From an uncultured Cyclobacteriaceae bacterium (GTDB taxonomy: Bacteria > Bacteroidota > Bacteroidia > Cytophagales > Cyclobacteriaceae): a stretch of 64,000 bases of DNA. Under the pieces are notes generated by a model that was given only the letters and a program-made list of their open reading frames with translations, was not told where the DNA came from and did no database searches. This document shows, in pieces, positions 20,105-28,454 of the stretch (positions are counted from its first letter, which is position 1; the number at the start of each line of letters is the position of its first letter). The position numbers and the translations under genes were made by a program. Location: contig CALSPM010000007.1 in NCBI GenBank assembly GCA_943788235.1, positions 23,468-87,467 of the forward strand, in the 5' to 3' direction.

Positions 20105-20797
20105 TTATATATGATTATTGAGCATTTGGATGTAATGTTTTAAGTGATGGAAAAGTGCAATAAATACAAAGGCCAGTGGGACTGCTACTGAAAAAGCCCA
20201 AGCCATCTTTTTAATACCGGGTGTAAACTTATTGTTGACACCCAAAGATTGAAATGCTGATTGAAAACCATGCAATAAATGCATCATCAATAAAATAAAA
20301 GAGATAGCATAAAAACCAACTCGCATTGGATCTTCAAATTTATGTACCAATTCAGCAAAGTATCTATGTTTGTCTGGGGCTTGCAAATCAATATATTTAT
20401 ATTTGATTTCAGGAATCCAGAAGTCATAAAAATGGAGTCCCAAGAAAGCCAAAATGACTAGTCCTGAATAGATCATATTTCTAGAAATCCAACTGGAATT
20501 TCCTTTTTCCTTTTTCATTTCATATTTGATAGGCCTGGCACTCTTATTTTGAAATTCGAGCACAAATCCCATGGTGAAATGGAATAAAACGCCGAAGATG
20601 AGAATCGGCTGCATAACAAACTGTATAATGGGGTTGGTACCCATAAAGTGCGAAGCTTCATTGTACATTTCTGCACTTACCACTGATAACAAATTGATGG
20701 CCACGTGTAAAAGCAGAAAAGAGATAAGGAAAAAGGCAGATAGTGACATGGCCACTTTTTTTCCAATTGAACTCGATAAAAAAATCATTGTGTTCAT
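20105..20797 (-). CDS. sdhC: Succinate dehydrogenase cytochrome b558-type membrane subunit
   Basis: Membrane anchor that binds haem b and quinone for the SdhAB catalytic pair. Five hydrophobic helices are visible at about 12-37, 58-82, 108-130, 162-182 and 200-222. Histidines suited to haem ligation lie in them (LLLHVAIN, LFHFTMG, LGLHFYDF, HLLHGFQS). One chain of 230 residues with five helices is the form known from Bacteroidota and Bacillus, in place of separate SdhC and SdhD. It is the first gene of sdhCAB, and its start lies about 22 bases after the predicted transcription start. Confidence 0.93.
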   Translation of the reverse strand: MNTMIFLSSSIGKKVAMSLSAFFLISFLLLHVAINLLSVVSAEMYNEASHFMGTNPIIQFVMQPILIFGVLFHFTMGFVLEFQNKSARPIKYEMKKEKGNSSWISRNMIYSGLVILAFLGLHFYDFWIPEIKYKYIDLQAPDKHRYFAELVHKFEDPMRVGFYAISFILLMMHLLHGFQSAFQSLGVNNKFTPGIKKMAWAFSVAVPLAFVFIALFHHLKHYIQMLNNHI

Positions 20798-20825
20798 TTA
20801 ATTTTAAGGTTCATCACGTCAAAAC

Positions 20826-20856
20826 CAAAGTTATGTTTAGATTGGTTCTCTTCCAA
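20826..20856 (-). promoter_or_regulatory. Promoter of sdhCAB with an inverted repeat in the spacer
   Basis: On the minus strand TTG (20854-20856) is followed after 20 bases by TAACTTTG (20826-20833), an excellent fit to the Bacteroidota -33/-7 pattern. Transcription would start near 20819, about 22 bases before the sdhC ATG. An inverted repeat ATTGG-N7-CCAAT (20841-20857) covers the -33 element and spacer and could be an operator; that part is inference. Confidence 0.6.
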
Positions 20857-21083
20857 TGATCTAGGCTAATTTGATTTCACTTTACCAGGTAATTGCAGAT
20901 AAAATGATATTTTCGCCTTTTTTCAACTTAATTATACCGTTTTTGGCCTTATTCTTGTACTAAATCTCGTGGGAAAAAACATTTTCATTTCGATGGCTAT
21001 GATGTTGAGGATAGATTTATTATAATTTGGTTATTTAAAGGCGTTTATTTTAGAGTAAATGATAGAATTAGCATTAATTAACT

Positions 21084-23468
21084 ATGAATTTTGTTAAATT
21101 TTTAATAACTTTTTTTTTAATACATTTTTTTTGCTTGGAGGTGGTCAATGCCTCGCACATCAGAGCGGGAGAAGTGATCGCCCGAAGGATCAGTAATTTG
21201 ACTTTCGAATATGAATTTACTTTCATTGGATATAGGGATACCGATACAGGTATTGACTTTGGCGGAGGCGACTTTGATTTTGGCGATGGTACAGTAATTT
21301 CAGGAGATTTTGACGTGTTAGAAACCCAAATAACGGCCAATATTGTGCGTGCAGAGTTTACGTTGGTCCATACGTATCAAGCACCCAATAGCTACATTGT
21401 GAGTTATTCTGAGGACAACAGAAATGGAGGCATTTCCAATATGGAAAATTCTCTAAATACTCCATTTTACACCGAAACGCTCATCATTATAGATCCTTTT
21501 TTCGGAGTCAATAACACGCCTGTACTGACCGTTCCTCCTATTGATGAAGGGATTCCAGGTGCTCGATTCATTCACAATGCAGGAGCTTTTGATATTGATG
21601 GAGATAGTCTTGCCTATTATTTGGTGATCCCCAAAATGGAAAAAAACTCAGAAGTGGTCCTTTACAGACCGCTGAATCATCCGGATTTTTATACCAATTT
21701 TGGTCAAGCCAGTGAAAATTTAACACCTCCTACTTTGGATTTAGATGTGGTTTACGGGGATCTTATTTGGGATGCTCCAGGAGGTATTTTTAATTTAGAA
21801 TCATCAGATTGCCCAAATGGGGTATCTGAATGTGCAGAATATAATGTTGCTTTTAGGATTGAGGAGTGGAGGCAGATAGGGGGGGAATGGTATCGTTTAG
21901 GTTATGTCACTAGAGACATGCAGATCATTGTTTATGAGGGAGATAATGAAAAACCTAAATTAGAAATCCCAGATCCTATTTGTGTGACCGCTGGAGATCA
22001 GGTACTGCAGTCCATAGTGGGTATAGATCCAGACGGACATCAGGTGAAAATAGAAGCCTTTGGAGGACCATTTGAAATCAACTCACCGGCAACCTATGAA
22101 AGTCCCAATTCTCTTCCTGCCACCTTTCAAGACACGCCAGGAAAATTAAATTTTGAATGGAATACTTTTTGTGGCCATATCAGAGAAAGAGCCTATGAAG
22201 TGCAATTCAAAGTGGCAGATAATCCGATCGAGAATAATATTAAAGTAGGTCCGACGTTGACCGAGTTCGGTACTTGGGAAATCACCATAGTGGGGCCTGC
22301 CCCGCAAGGCTTGGCTCTAGTGCCTGAATCGGGAAGGGCAATTGAACTTGCTTGGGATAATTATGTCTGTAGTAATGCCAATGAAATAGAAATTTGGAGG
22401 CGTGTGGGAGATTTTGATTTAAGAATAGATGATTGCGAAGTAGGCATGCCTCTCTATTCCGGCTATGGTTTAATAGCAAAAATACCTGCCTCAGAAACGA
22501 TATTCATTGATGAAAGGCTGGCTCCGGGAGCCAACTATTGCTATCGAATCGTAGCGCAATTCCCAAACCCGGGTCGTGGGACCAGTTATGTCTCTGAGGA
22601 AGTATGTTTGACACTAGAGACGGATGCACCGGTAATTACCCATGTCGATGTACTGGAAACCTCTGAAGATGGGCGGATTAAAATAGATTGGACACCGCCC
22701 TATGAGATTGATGCAGCAACGTTTCCCTCACCCTACACGTATTCGCTTTATAGAGCTGCAGGATTCTACTTAAAAGATGAAGTATTGGTTGCTGAAAAAA
22801 TATCAGATACTTTGTTTGTCGATCAGCTGGATCTCAATACTGCAGGCTACGCCTATGCCTATCGGATTGCCTTATTTGATGCCAATAATGTATTTGTAGA
22901 TTCTTCTGCGGTGGCTTCTTCGGTCAAATTAAATGCAAAGCCTCTTTTGAGTGCTGTCGAGCTTTCATGGCAAGCGAATGTCCCTTGGTCAAACAATATT
23001 TTGGCCTATCCTTATCATTACGTTTACCGAGACCGTGTGAATACGAGTGATCCTGATTTAATGATCCTAATAGACTCGGTTAAAATATCAGAAAATGGTT
23101 TTGAGTATTTGGATGACGGTCGTTTCAACAATACGGTACTGGATGATGAATTGATTTATTGCTATGCCCTTACTACTTATGGGGGATATGACAATCCGAT
23201 ATTACCCGCTCCTTTGGTCAATAATTCACAAGTTGTTTGTGCACAGCCCAATGACAACATAGCCCCTTGTGCTCCCTTGGGAGTTTCAGTCTCTAATCTT
23301 TATGATTGCGTGTCTGGCGATGATACGGCTGATTGTTTGGAGGTGACTTATGAAAATATGATTTCATGGGTAGTGAATGAGAGCACACAATGCGATGATG
23401 ATGTGATCTATTTTCAGAGTTTATTTCAGTCCTACGGGCTTGGACCAAGATTTTTATTTGCTCGATAG
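21084..23468 (+). CDS. Large cell-surface protein of gliding/type IX secretion type, N-terminal part (frameshifted)
   Basis: Secreted multi-domain protein with a signal peptide (MNFVKFLITFFLIHFF, cleaved near VNA-SH). The mature protein begins SHIRAGEVIARR, which is common in Bacteroidota surface proteins with PKD-like domains. The FDFGDGT segment near residue 66 fits a PKD-type fold, and fibronectin-type III-like modules can be made out at about 410-500 and 510-620. This frame ends at 23468 with an unrelated tail (QSLFQSYGLG), because the register is lost at the TTTT at 23411-23414. The proper continuation, RVYFSPTGLDQDFYLL, lies in the next frame and leads into a gliding-type C-terminal domain. 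The total from 21084 to 23940 is 2857 bases, one over a multiple of three. Confidence 0.8.
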   Translation: MNFVKFLITFFLIHFFCLEVVNASHIRAGEVIARRISNLTFEYEFTFIGYRDTDTGIDFGGGDFDFGDGTVISGDFDVLETQITANIVRAEFTLVHTYQAPNSYIVSYSEDNRNGGISNMENSLNTPFYTETLIIIDPFFGVNNTPVLTVPPIDEGIPGARFIHNAGAFDIDGDSLAYYLVIPKMEKNSEVVLYRPLNHPDFYTNFGQASENLTPPTLDLDVVYGDLIWDAPGGIFNLESSDCPNGVSECAEYNVAFRIEEWRQIGGEWYRLGYVTRDMQIIVYEGDNEKPKLEIPDPICVTAGDQVLQSIVGIDPDGHQVKIEAFGGPFEINSPATYESPNSLPATFQDTPGKLNFEWNTFCGHIRERAYEVQFKVADNPIENNIKVGPTLTEFGTWEITIVGPAPQGLALVPESGRAIELAWDNYVCSNANEIEIWRRVGDFDLRIDDCEVGMPLYSGYGLIAKIPASETIFIDERLAPGANYCYRIVAQFPNPGRGTSYVSEEVCLTLETDAPVITHVDVLETSEDGRIKIDWTPPYEIDAATFPSPYTYSLYRAAGFYLKDEVLVAEKISDTLFVDQLDLNTAGYAYAYRIALFDANNVFVDSSAVASSVKLNAKPLLSAVELSWQANVPWSNNILAYPYHYVYRDRVNTSDPDLMILIDSVKISENGFEYLDDGRFNNTVLDDELIYCYALTTYGGYDNPILPAPLVNNSQVVCAQPNDNIAPCAPLGVSVSNLYDCVSGDDTADCLEVTYENMISWVVNESTQCDDDVIYFQSLFQSYGLGPRFLFAR

Positions 23469-23940
23469 TACGCTAGAAACTAGCTATCAGCACCTAATAT
23501 TAGATTCTTTTAAAGGTTGTTATCGTATCACGGCGGTGGATCGGTCATTGAATGAAAGCGATTTTTCAAATACGAGTTGCATCGACAATTGTCCTCAGTT
23601 TAATCTGCCCAATGCTTTTTCCCCCAATGGCGATGGTTTCAATGATACCTTTACGCCGCTCTACAATACGGGAAGATCGGATTTAGGTTTCGAGAACTCT
23701 AATTGTCCGCGCTTCATATTAGCAGTCTCCTTCAAGGTTTTCGATCGAACGGGCAAAGAAGTTTTTGACCTTCAGTTCGAAAAAGAGCCTTCGATATTTA
23801 TCCATTGGGATGGGAAAAACAACGCGGGCTCACCGCTGGCCGCAGGCGTATATTTTTATGTCTCAGAAGTAACCTTTGATGTATTGCCGGGTGGCCAACA
23901 GAAAAAGACGTATAAAGGATGGATTCAACTACTAAAATAG
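23413..23940 (+). CDS. Gliding motility-associated C-terminal domain, C-terminal part of the preceding frameshifted protein
   Basis: In-frame continuation of the surface protein after the single-base break. It contains the hallmark FSPNGDGFNDTFTP and ends with a sorting-domain-like sequence (FKVFDRTGKEVF, HWDGKNNAGSPLAAGVYFY, then KGWIQLLK). This is the class B gliding/type IX secretion C-terminal domain, which directs export across the outer membrane and is often found on adhesin-like proteins. No credible start codon precedes this part, so it would not be made alone; it is functional only if the frame is intact in the real genome. The 3' end overlaps the start of the next gene by 22 bases. 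Confidence 0.75.
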   Translation, partial: FRVYFSPTGLDQDFYLLDSTLETSYQHLILDSFKGCYRITAVDRSLNESDFSNTSCIDNCPQFNLPNAFSPNGDGFNDTFTPLYNTGRSDLGFENSNCPRFILAVSFKVFDRTGKEVFDLQFEKEPSIFIHWDGKNNAGSPLAAGVYFYVSEVTFDVLPGGQQKKTYKGWIQLLK

Positions 23941-24341
23941 ATCCGCCGGTCTTGTTGTTCGACGGAGTATGTAATCTTTGCATCGGGGCAGTGAACTTCA
24001 TCATTGATCAAGACGCACTCAACCACTATAAATTTGCATCCTTGCAATCTCAGTTTGCCCAAAAAATATTATTAAGAAACAATCTACCTGCAGCGAGCTT
24101 GGAGATGAATACTCTTTACTTGTTTGTGGACCATCAAGTGTTTCAAAAGAGTACCGCGGTATTTAAAGTTGCCGAGTCCTTTTCATGGAAATGGAGATGG
24201 ATTTATGTTTTTGGTTTTTTACCTTCTGTCATTACTGATTACTTTTATGATTTGATTGCTAAAAACAGATATTTATGGTTTGGGCGACAGAAAAAATGCA
24301 AAATACCGACTCCAGAACTTGCACAAAGGTTTTTGGATTGA
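23919..24341 (+). CDS. DCC family thiol-disulfide oxidoreductase-like protein (DUF393)
   Basis: A 140-residue protein with the DGVCNLC motif (about 15-21) that defines the DCC family. The family is described as thioredoxin-like with a CxxC, but its reaction is not well established. A conserved segment (KSTAVFKVAESF) and the C-terminal RQKKCKIPTPE fit the family, and length is typical. The start ATG at 23919 lies inside the last codons of the preceding surface-protein gene. The same motif sits only 15 residues from the start, so little upstream sequence is missing. It may be co-transcribed with the upstream gene. It is probably cytoplasmic or membrane-associated, since no signal is seen. Confidence 0.88.
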   Translation: MDSTTKIDPPVLLFDGVCNLCIGAVNFIIDQDALNHYKFASLQSQFAQKILLRNNLPAASLEMNTLYLFVDHQVFQKSTAVFKVAESFSWKWRWIYVFGFLPSVITDYFYDLIAKNRYLWFGRQKKCKIPTPELAQRFLD

Positions 24342-24360
24342 TCCATCCTTGCTAGATTTG
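24332..24360 (+). promoter_or_regulatory. Promoter of the fabD-cmk-ispH operon
   Basis: TTTG at 24332-24335, then 17 bases, then TAGATTTG at 24353-24360, an exact -7 match. Transcription would start near 24367, about 20 bases before the fabD ATG at 24388. The -33 element lies within the last codons of the DCC gene. Confidence 0.55.
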
Positions 24361-24387
24361 CACCAAATTAAAGTTTAAAGATAACCT

Positions 24388-25260
24388 ATGCGCGCATTTA
24401 TATTTCCCGGACAAGGGGCACAGTATTCTGGAATGGGCAAAGAATTGTTTGCGACAAATTCCGCAGCAAAAAGATATTTTTTACAAGCCAATGAAATACT
24501 GGGCTTTGAGATTACCCAAATCATGTTTGAGGGGACACCAGAAGATTTAAAACAAACCAAAGTAACTCAGCCAGCTGTATTTTTACATAGTATCATCAAT
24601 GCGTTGAGTAAGAATGATTTTTCACCAGAAATGACCGCAGGTCATTCTTTAGGAGAATTTTCAGCCTTGGTGGCAAATGGAGTGCTTGATTTTGAGGATG
24701 GATTGAGATTGGTCGCGCAGCGATCATTAGCCATGCAAAAGGCCTGCGAACAAGAACCTTCAACGATGGCCGCCATTATTGGACTTGTCGATGAGAAAGT
24801 CGAAGAGATTTGTGCTGAAACTCAAGGTATTGTGGTTGCAGCCAATTACAATTGTCCGGGTCAATTGGTGATCTCGGGTCAAATAGCCGCAGTTAATTTG
24901 GCTTGTGAAGGTATGAAAGCGGCGGGTGCCAAGCGGGTATTACCTCTTCCGGTTAGCGGAGCGTTTCATTCACCTTTAATGGAACCGGCTCGTACTGAGT
25001 TGGCAGAAGCCATTGCAGCTACTGAATTTAAGCTTCCAAGATGTCCGATTTACCAAAACGTGGATGCGAGAGGCAACACAAATGTTTTAGAGATTAAGTC
25101 TAACCTCATAGCGCAATTGACTTCTCCGGTAAAATGGACCCAATGTGTAGAACAGATGATTAAAGATGGAGCGACTTCTTTTTATGAATCAGGTCCAGGT
25201 AATGTTTTACAAGGACTGATTAAAAAAGTAAATCGAGAAATGCAGGTAAATAGTTTTTAA
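24388..25260 (+). CDS. fabD: Malonyl-CoA:ACP transacylase
   Basis: Moves malonyl from CoA to acyl carrier protein, the entry of malonyl units into fatty acid synthesis in the cytoplasm. The N-terminal FPGQGAQYSGMG (6-17) and the nucleophile motif GHSLGE (85-90, Ser 87) are both present. GAFHSPLM around residue 191-198 carries the catalytic His. Length 290 is normal. It leads a tightly coupled group: its stop TAA overlaps the ATG of a small lipoprotein gene by one base, followed by cmk and ispH. No other fab gene is nearby. Confidence 0.96.
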   Translation: MRAFIFPGQGAQYSGMGKELFATNSAAKRYFLQANEILGFEITQIMFEGTPEDLKQTKVTQPAVFLHSIINALSKNDFSPEMTAGHSLGEFSALVANGVLDFEDGLRLVAQRSLAMQKACEQEPSTMAAIIGLVDEKVEEICAETQGIVVAANYNCPGQLVISGQIAAVNLACEGMKAAGAKRVLPLPVSGAFHSPLMEPARTELAEAIAATEFKLPRCPIYQNVDARGNTNVLEIKSNLIAQLTSPVKWTQCVEQMIKDGATSFYESGPGNVLQGLIKKVNREMQVNSF

Positions 25261-25421
25261 TGAGATATTCTTTAAAAAAATATGGTTTTTATCTGGCGAC
25301 CTTTTTGCTGTTAGTATGGATTGTAGCTCCTTTGGAAAGTTGTAAAAACAATCCGGGTCAACAGCGCTACAAAGGCAAAATGAAGCCAGGCAAATCTAAC
25401 TGCCCTGTCAAGGATTGCTGA
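25260..25421 (+). CDS. Small 53-residue lipoprotein of unknown function
   Basis: Short gene easily missed by gene finders. It starts with an ATG that overlaps the fabD stop by one base (TAATG) and ends with a TGA that overlaps the cmk ATG by one base (TGATG), a strong sign of real translational coupling. The product has a basic start (MRYSLKKYG), one hydrophobic segment (about 10-24) and LESC with Cys 28 as a likely lipidation site. The mature peptide is only about 26 residues, basic, with two more cysteines (48 and the last residue 53). I do not recognise the family and assign no function. Confidence 0.72.
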   Translation: MRYSLKKYGFYLATFLLLVWIVAPLESCKNNPGQQRYKGKMKPGKSNCPVKDC

Positions 25422-26104
25422 TGGGAGATATTGTCATAGCGATCGATGGTTTTTCAGGGACAGGAAAAAGTTCAACTGCCAAAGAGGTAGCCAGTGCTTT
25501 GGGCTATACCTATATTGACTCGGGTGCGATGTACCGATGTGTTGCTCGCCATTTCATAGATTATCAAATTGATTTTGAAGACGAAGAAAAAGTGATTAAT
25601 TCATTAGATAAGATTTTAATCTCCTTCCGTTTCAATAAGGCCCTGAATGCTTCAGAGATTTTGTTAAATGGTCAAATCATGGATCATCAAATCAGGCTTC
25701 CAGAAATTAATGAAATTGTGAGTCAAATTTCGGCCCAGCCCTTGATTAGAAAAAAATTAGTCAGCAGGCAACAAGCTCTGGGGCAGCATAAAAGTATGGT
25801 AATGGATGGGAGAGATATCGGTACGGTGGTGTTTCCTGATGCCGCCCTTAAAATATTTATGATCGCTGATTTAGATATCAGATCCAAACGTCGACAGAAG
25901 GAAGTTGAGGAGCAAGGAATTCAAGTTACTTTGGAAGAGATTAAAAAAAACCTTGACTCAAGGGATCATTTAGATACTACGAGAATAGATAGTCCATTGA
26001 TAAAGGCGGCAGATGCAATTACATTGGATAGTAGCTATCTTACCTTTGATGATCAAGTGAAAAAAATCATAGACTTAGCCAACAAAATTATTTATGAAGG
26101 TTGA
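25421..26104 (+). CDS. cmk: Cytidylate kinase
   Basis: Phosphorylates CMP and dCMP with ATP in nucleotide metabolism. The P-loop GFSGTGKSS is at residues 10-18. DSGAMYR (about 32-38) and DGRDIGTVVFPDA (about 127-139) are the nucleotide-monophosphate binding segments of bacterial Cmk. RSKRRQKE in the lid region is also present. The chosen ATG at 25421 gives 227 residues and puts the P-loop at the normal distance from the N-terminus; an in-frame TTG two codons earlier is unlikely. The stop overlaps ispH by 11 bases. Confidence 0.95.
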   Translation: MGDIVIAIDGFSGTGKSSTAKEVASALGYTYIDSGAMYRCVARHFIDYQIDFEDEEKVINSLDKILISFRFNKALNASEILLNGQIMDHQIRLPEINEIVSQISAQPLIRKKLVSRQQALGQHKSMVMDGRDIGTVVFPDAALKIFMIADLDIRSKRRQKEVEEQGIQVTLEEIKKNLDSRDHLDTTRIDSPLIKAADAITLDSSYLTFDDQVKKIIDLANKIIYEG

Positions 26105-26966
26105 AATAGACATTAATTCAGGTTATTGTTTCGGTGTTGAATTTGCCATTCAGATGGCTGAGGATGAAATGGATCATGGAGGGACTTTATATTGCTTGGG
26201 AGATATTGTACACAACAGTATGGAAGTGGTTCGTCTGGGGGAGAAAGGCCTAAAAATAATTAATCATGAAGATCTAAAGAAAATTCATGATGCAAAAGTA
26301 TTAATAAGGGCACATGGCGAGCCTCCCGAGACCTATAAATTGGCTTTAACCAATAACATTGAGTTGATTGACGCGTCTTGTCCGGTTGTACTCAAGCTTC
26401 AAAACAGAGTGAAAAATTCTTTTGATCAAGCCAAAGAAAAAAATGGGCAAGTCGTTATTTACGGTAAGCCAGGGCATGCTGAAGTGATCGGTTTGATTGG
26501 TCAAACTAATGATGAGGCGATTGTGGTGATGGAGGAAAAAGATCTAGAGTCCATAGATTGGTCCAGGCCGATTATTTTGTACAGTCAAACCACAAAAAGT
26601 ACTAAGGGCTTTTATCACATGAAGTCACTCATTGAGGGTCGTGTAATGCAAGAAAAAGGGCAACTCATTGAAGGTGAATTTGAGGCAAATGATAGTATTT
26701 GTCGACAGGTATCTAATAGAGAGCCTCAATTAGAAAAATTCTCTAAACAACACGATGTAATTCTTTTTGTATCTGGTAAAAAAAGTTCGAATGGAAAGGC
26801 ACTTTATCAAGTTTGCCTTAAACAAAATCCGCGCAGTTATTTTATTGAAAATGAGCATGAAATCAAGGAAGAATGGCTGAAAAATACCGATCATGTCGGA
26901 ATTTGTGGAGCGACTTCCACTCCGAATTGGTTGATGGAGCAAGTGTCCAATTATTTATTGCGTTGA
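26094..26966 (+). CDS. ispH: 4-Hydroxy-3-methylbut-2-enyl diphosphate reductase
   Basis: Last enzyme of the MEP isoprenoid pathway; its [4Fe-4S] cluster reduces HMBPP to IPP and DMAPP. The three cluster cysteines are C12 (SGYCFGV), C96 (DASCPV) and C203 (DSICRQ). The conserved substrate-binding His and Glu segments are visible (DIVHNSMEV, GKPGHAEVIG), as is the C-terminal GICGATSTPNWLMEQV. Length 290 is usual. It overlaps cmk by 11 bases and ends the fabD operon. A gap of 115 bases with its own promoter separates it from nqrA. Confidence 0.96.
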   Translation: MKVEIDINSGYCFGVEFAIQMAEDEMDHGGTLYCLGDIVHNSMEVVRLGEKGLKIINHEDLKKIHDAKVLIRAHGEPPETYKLALTNNIELIDASCPVVLKLQNRVKNSFDQAKEKNGQVVIYGKPGHAEVIGLIGQTNDEAIVVMEEKDLESIDWSRPIILYSQTTKSTKGFYHMKSLIEGRVMQEKGQLIEGEFEANDSICRQVSNREPQLEKFSKQHDVILFVSGKKSSNGKALYQVCLKQNPRSYFIENEHEIKEEWLKNTDHVGICGATSTPNWLMEQVSNYLLR

Positions 26967-27048
26967 GCGGATTGGACTTATTATTTTTTATTAATTGATT
27001 AAAAGTATTTAGTTGACTTGTTACCTTATTTTTTTAAAGATTTATTAT

Positions 27049-27056
27049 TAATTTTG
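27049..27056 (+). promoter_or_regulatory. Candidate -7 box (TAATTTTG) for the nqr operon
   Basis: TAATTTTG matches TAnnTTTG exactly. No clear -33 TTG lies at the usual 17-20 bases; the nearest is at 27018-27020, 28 bases away. Transcription would start near 27062, about 28 bases before the nqrA ATG at 27091. Confidence 0.4.
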
Positions 27057-27090
27057 ACGAAATATTGAAGAAGGTCATAAAGTGATATCC

Positions 27091-28452
27091 ATGCCTCAAA
27101 CATTTTATCTAAAAAAAGGGTTTAACATTCCCCTGGTCGGCCGTGCTCTTCTAGAAGAGCACGAGATCAGTCAGCCTAATTCTTTTGCTGTTAAACCCAG
27201 TGATTTTAAAGGCTTAGTACAGCCAAAGCTACTCGTATCAGTTGGTGAAAATGTGAAGGCAGGGGATCCACTTTTTTTTGACAAAGTAAGGGAGGAGGTG
27301 CTGTTTGTGGCACCTGTGAGTGGGGAAATCAGTGAGATCATAAGAGGTGAAAGAAGGAAAATTATTGAAATCCGTATTTTAGCTGATAAAGAGATTGAGT
27401 ACAAGACTTTTAAGAAATACACAAAAACAGAAATTAATAATTTGACGAGAGCGGAAGCAATAGCTGCTTTAACTGTCGGTGGCATTTGGCCCTCGTTTAT
27501 TCAACGACCTTTTGGAGTATTGGCCAATCCATCGGATGAACCTTCTGCTATTTACATTTCGGCATTCGATTCAAATCCTTGTGCCCCAGATATGGCTTAT
27601 TTATTGCGCGGTAAAGAAGGGGTATTTCAGTTGGGAATTGCTATTTTAAGCAAGTTAGCCAAAGGAAATATACACGTGAATTTAGATGCTTCTGAAATAC
27701 CGAGTGTTTTCAGTGGTTTGGAGCAGGTGAACATAAATAAATTTTCAGGCCCGCACCCAGCTGGAAATGTTGGCGTACAAATACATCACATCAAGCCTAT
27801 TGGTAAAAATGATAAGGTTTGGACTATTGACCCGCTGTCAGTTGCGCGCACAGGAACTTTATTTATGGAGGGTATTTATGATGCTTCAAAGTTGATTGCT
27901 ATTACGGGCTCCGAAATAATTCACCCACATTATGTCAAAACTTATTCAGGCGCCTGTTTGGATAAACTAGTGGTTGAAAATTTTAAAAAAACGAATGCCA
28001 GATTTATTTCGGGAAATGTACTGAGCGGCGAACATGTAGGTGTTCGTGGTTATTTGGGCCATTTCCACAATCAAATATCGGTTATTCCAGAAGGAGATGA
28101 AGAGGAATTTCTGGGTTGGATGTTGCCAAGCTTTGAGAAGTTAAGTTTTCACAAAGCTTTTGGTTTGTTCTCTTTTTTAATCCCCAAAAAAGAGAAGGTA
28201 TTAGATACCAATACCAATGGTGAACAAAGAAATTTTACGATCTCCGGTGCTTTCGAAAAAATATTACCCATGGATATTCTACCTACTTATTTATTCAAGT
28301 CGATCATTTCAAATGATTACGATGAAATGGAAGCATTAGGAATATATGAAGTCATTGAAGAAGATGTTGCCTTGTGTGAATACATAGATGTGTCCAAAAA
28401 TGACATTCAGGCCATTGTAAGAGAAGGAATTGAACTCATTCGAAATAGCTGA
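27091..28452 (+). CDS. nqrA: Na+-translocating NADH:quinone oxidoreductase subunit A
   Basis: Cytoplasmic-side subunit of the Na+-pumping NADH:quinone oxidoreductase, linked to quinone binding. The N-terminus (FYLKKGFNIPLVGRA) and the later RPFGVLANP and GPHPAGNVGVQIHHI segments are typical of the family. The open frame begins at a GTG at 27082, but the ATG at 27091 gives MPQTFYLKKGFN, which matches the usual N-terminus and lies well behind a purine-rich stretch (GAAGAAGG). Length is then 453 residues, normal for NqrA. First gene of nqrABCDE, with nqrB starting 2 bases after its stop. Confidence 0.95.
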   Translation: MPQTFYLKKGFNIPLVGRALLEEHEISQPNSFAVKPSDFKGLVQPKLLVSVGENVKAGDPLFFDKVREEVLFVAPVSGEISEIIRGERRKIIEIRILADKEIEYKTFKKYTKTEINNLTRAEAIAALTVGGIWPSFIQRPFGVLANPSDEPSAIYISAFDSNPCAPDMAYLLRGKEGVFQLGIAILSKLAKGNIHVNLDASEIPSVFSGLEQVNINKFSGPHPAGNVGVQIHHIKPIGKNDKVWTIDPLSVARTGTLFMEGIYDASKLIAITGSEIIHPHYVKTYSGACLDKLVVENFKKTNARFISGNVLSGEHVGVRGYLGHFHNQISVIPEGDEEEFLGWMLPSFEKLSFHKAFGLFSFLIPKKEKVLDTNTNGEQRNFTISGAFEKILPMDILPTYLFKSIISNDYDEMEALGIYEVIEEDVALCEYIDVSKNDIQAIVREGIELIRNS

Positions 28453-28454
28453 TA

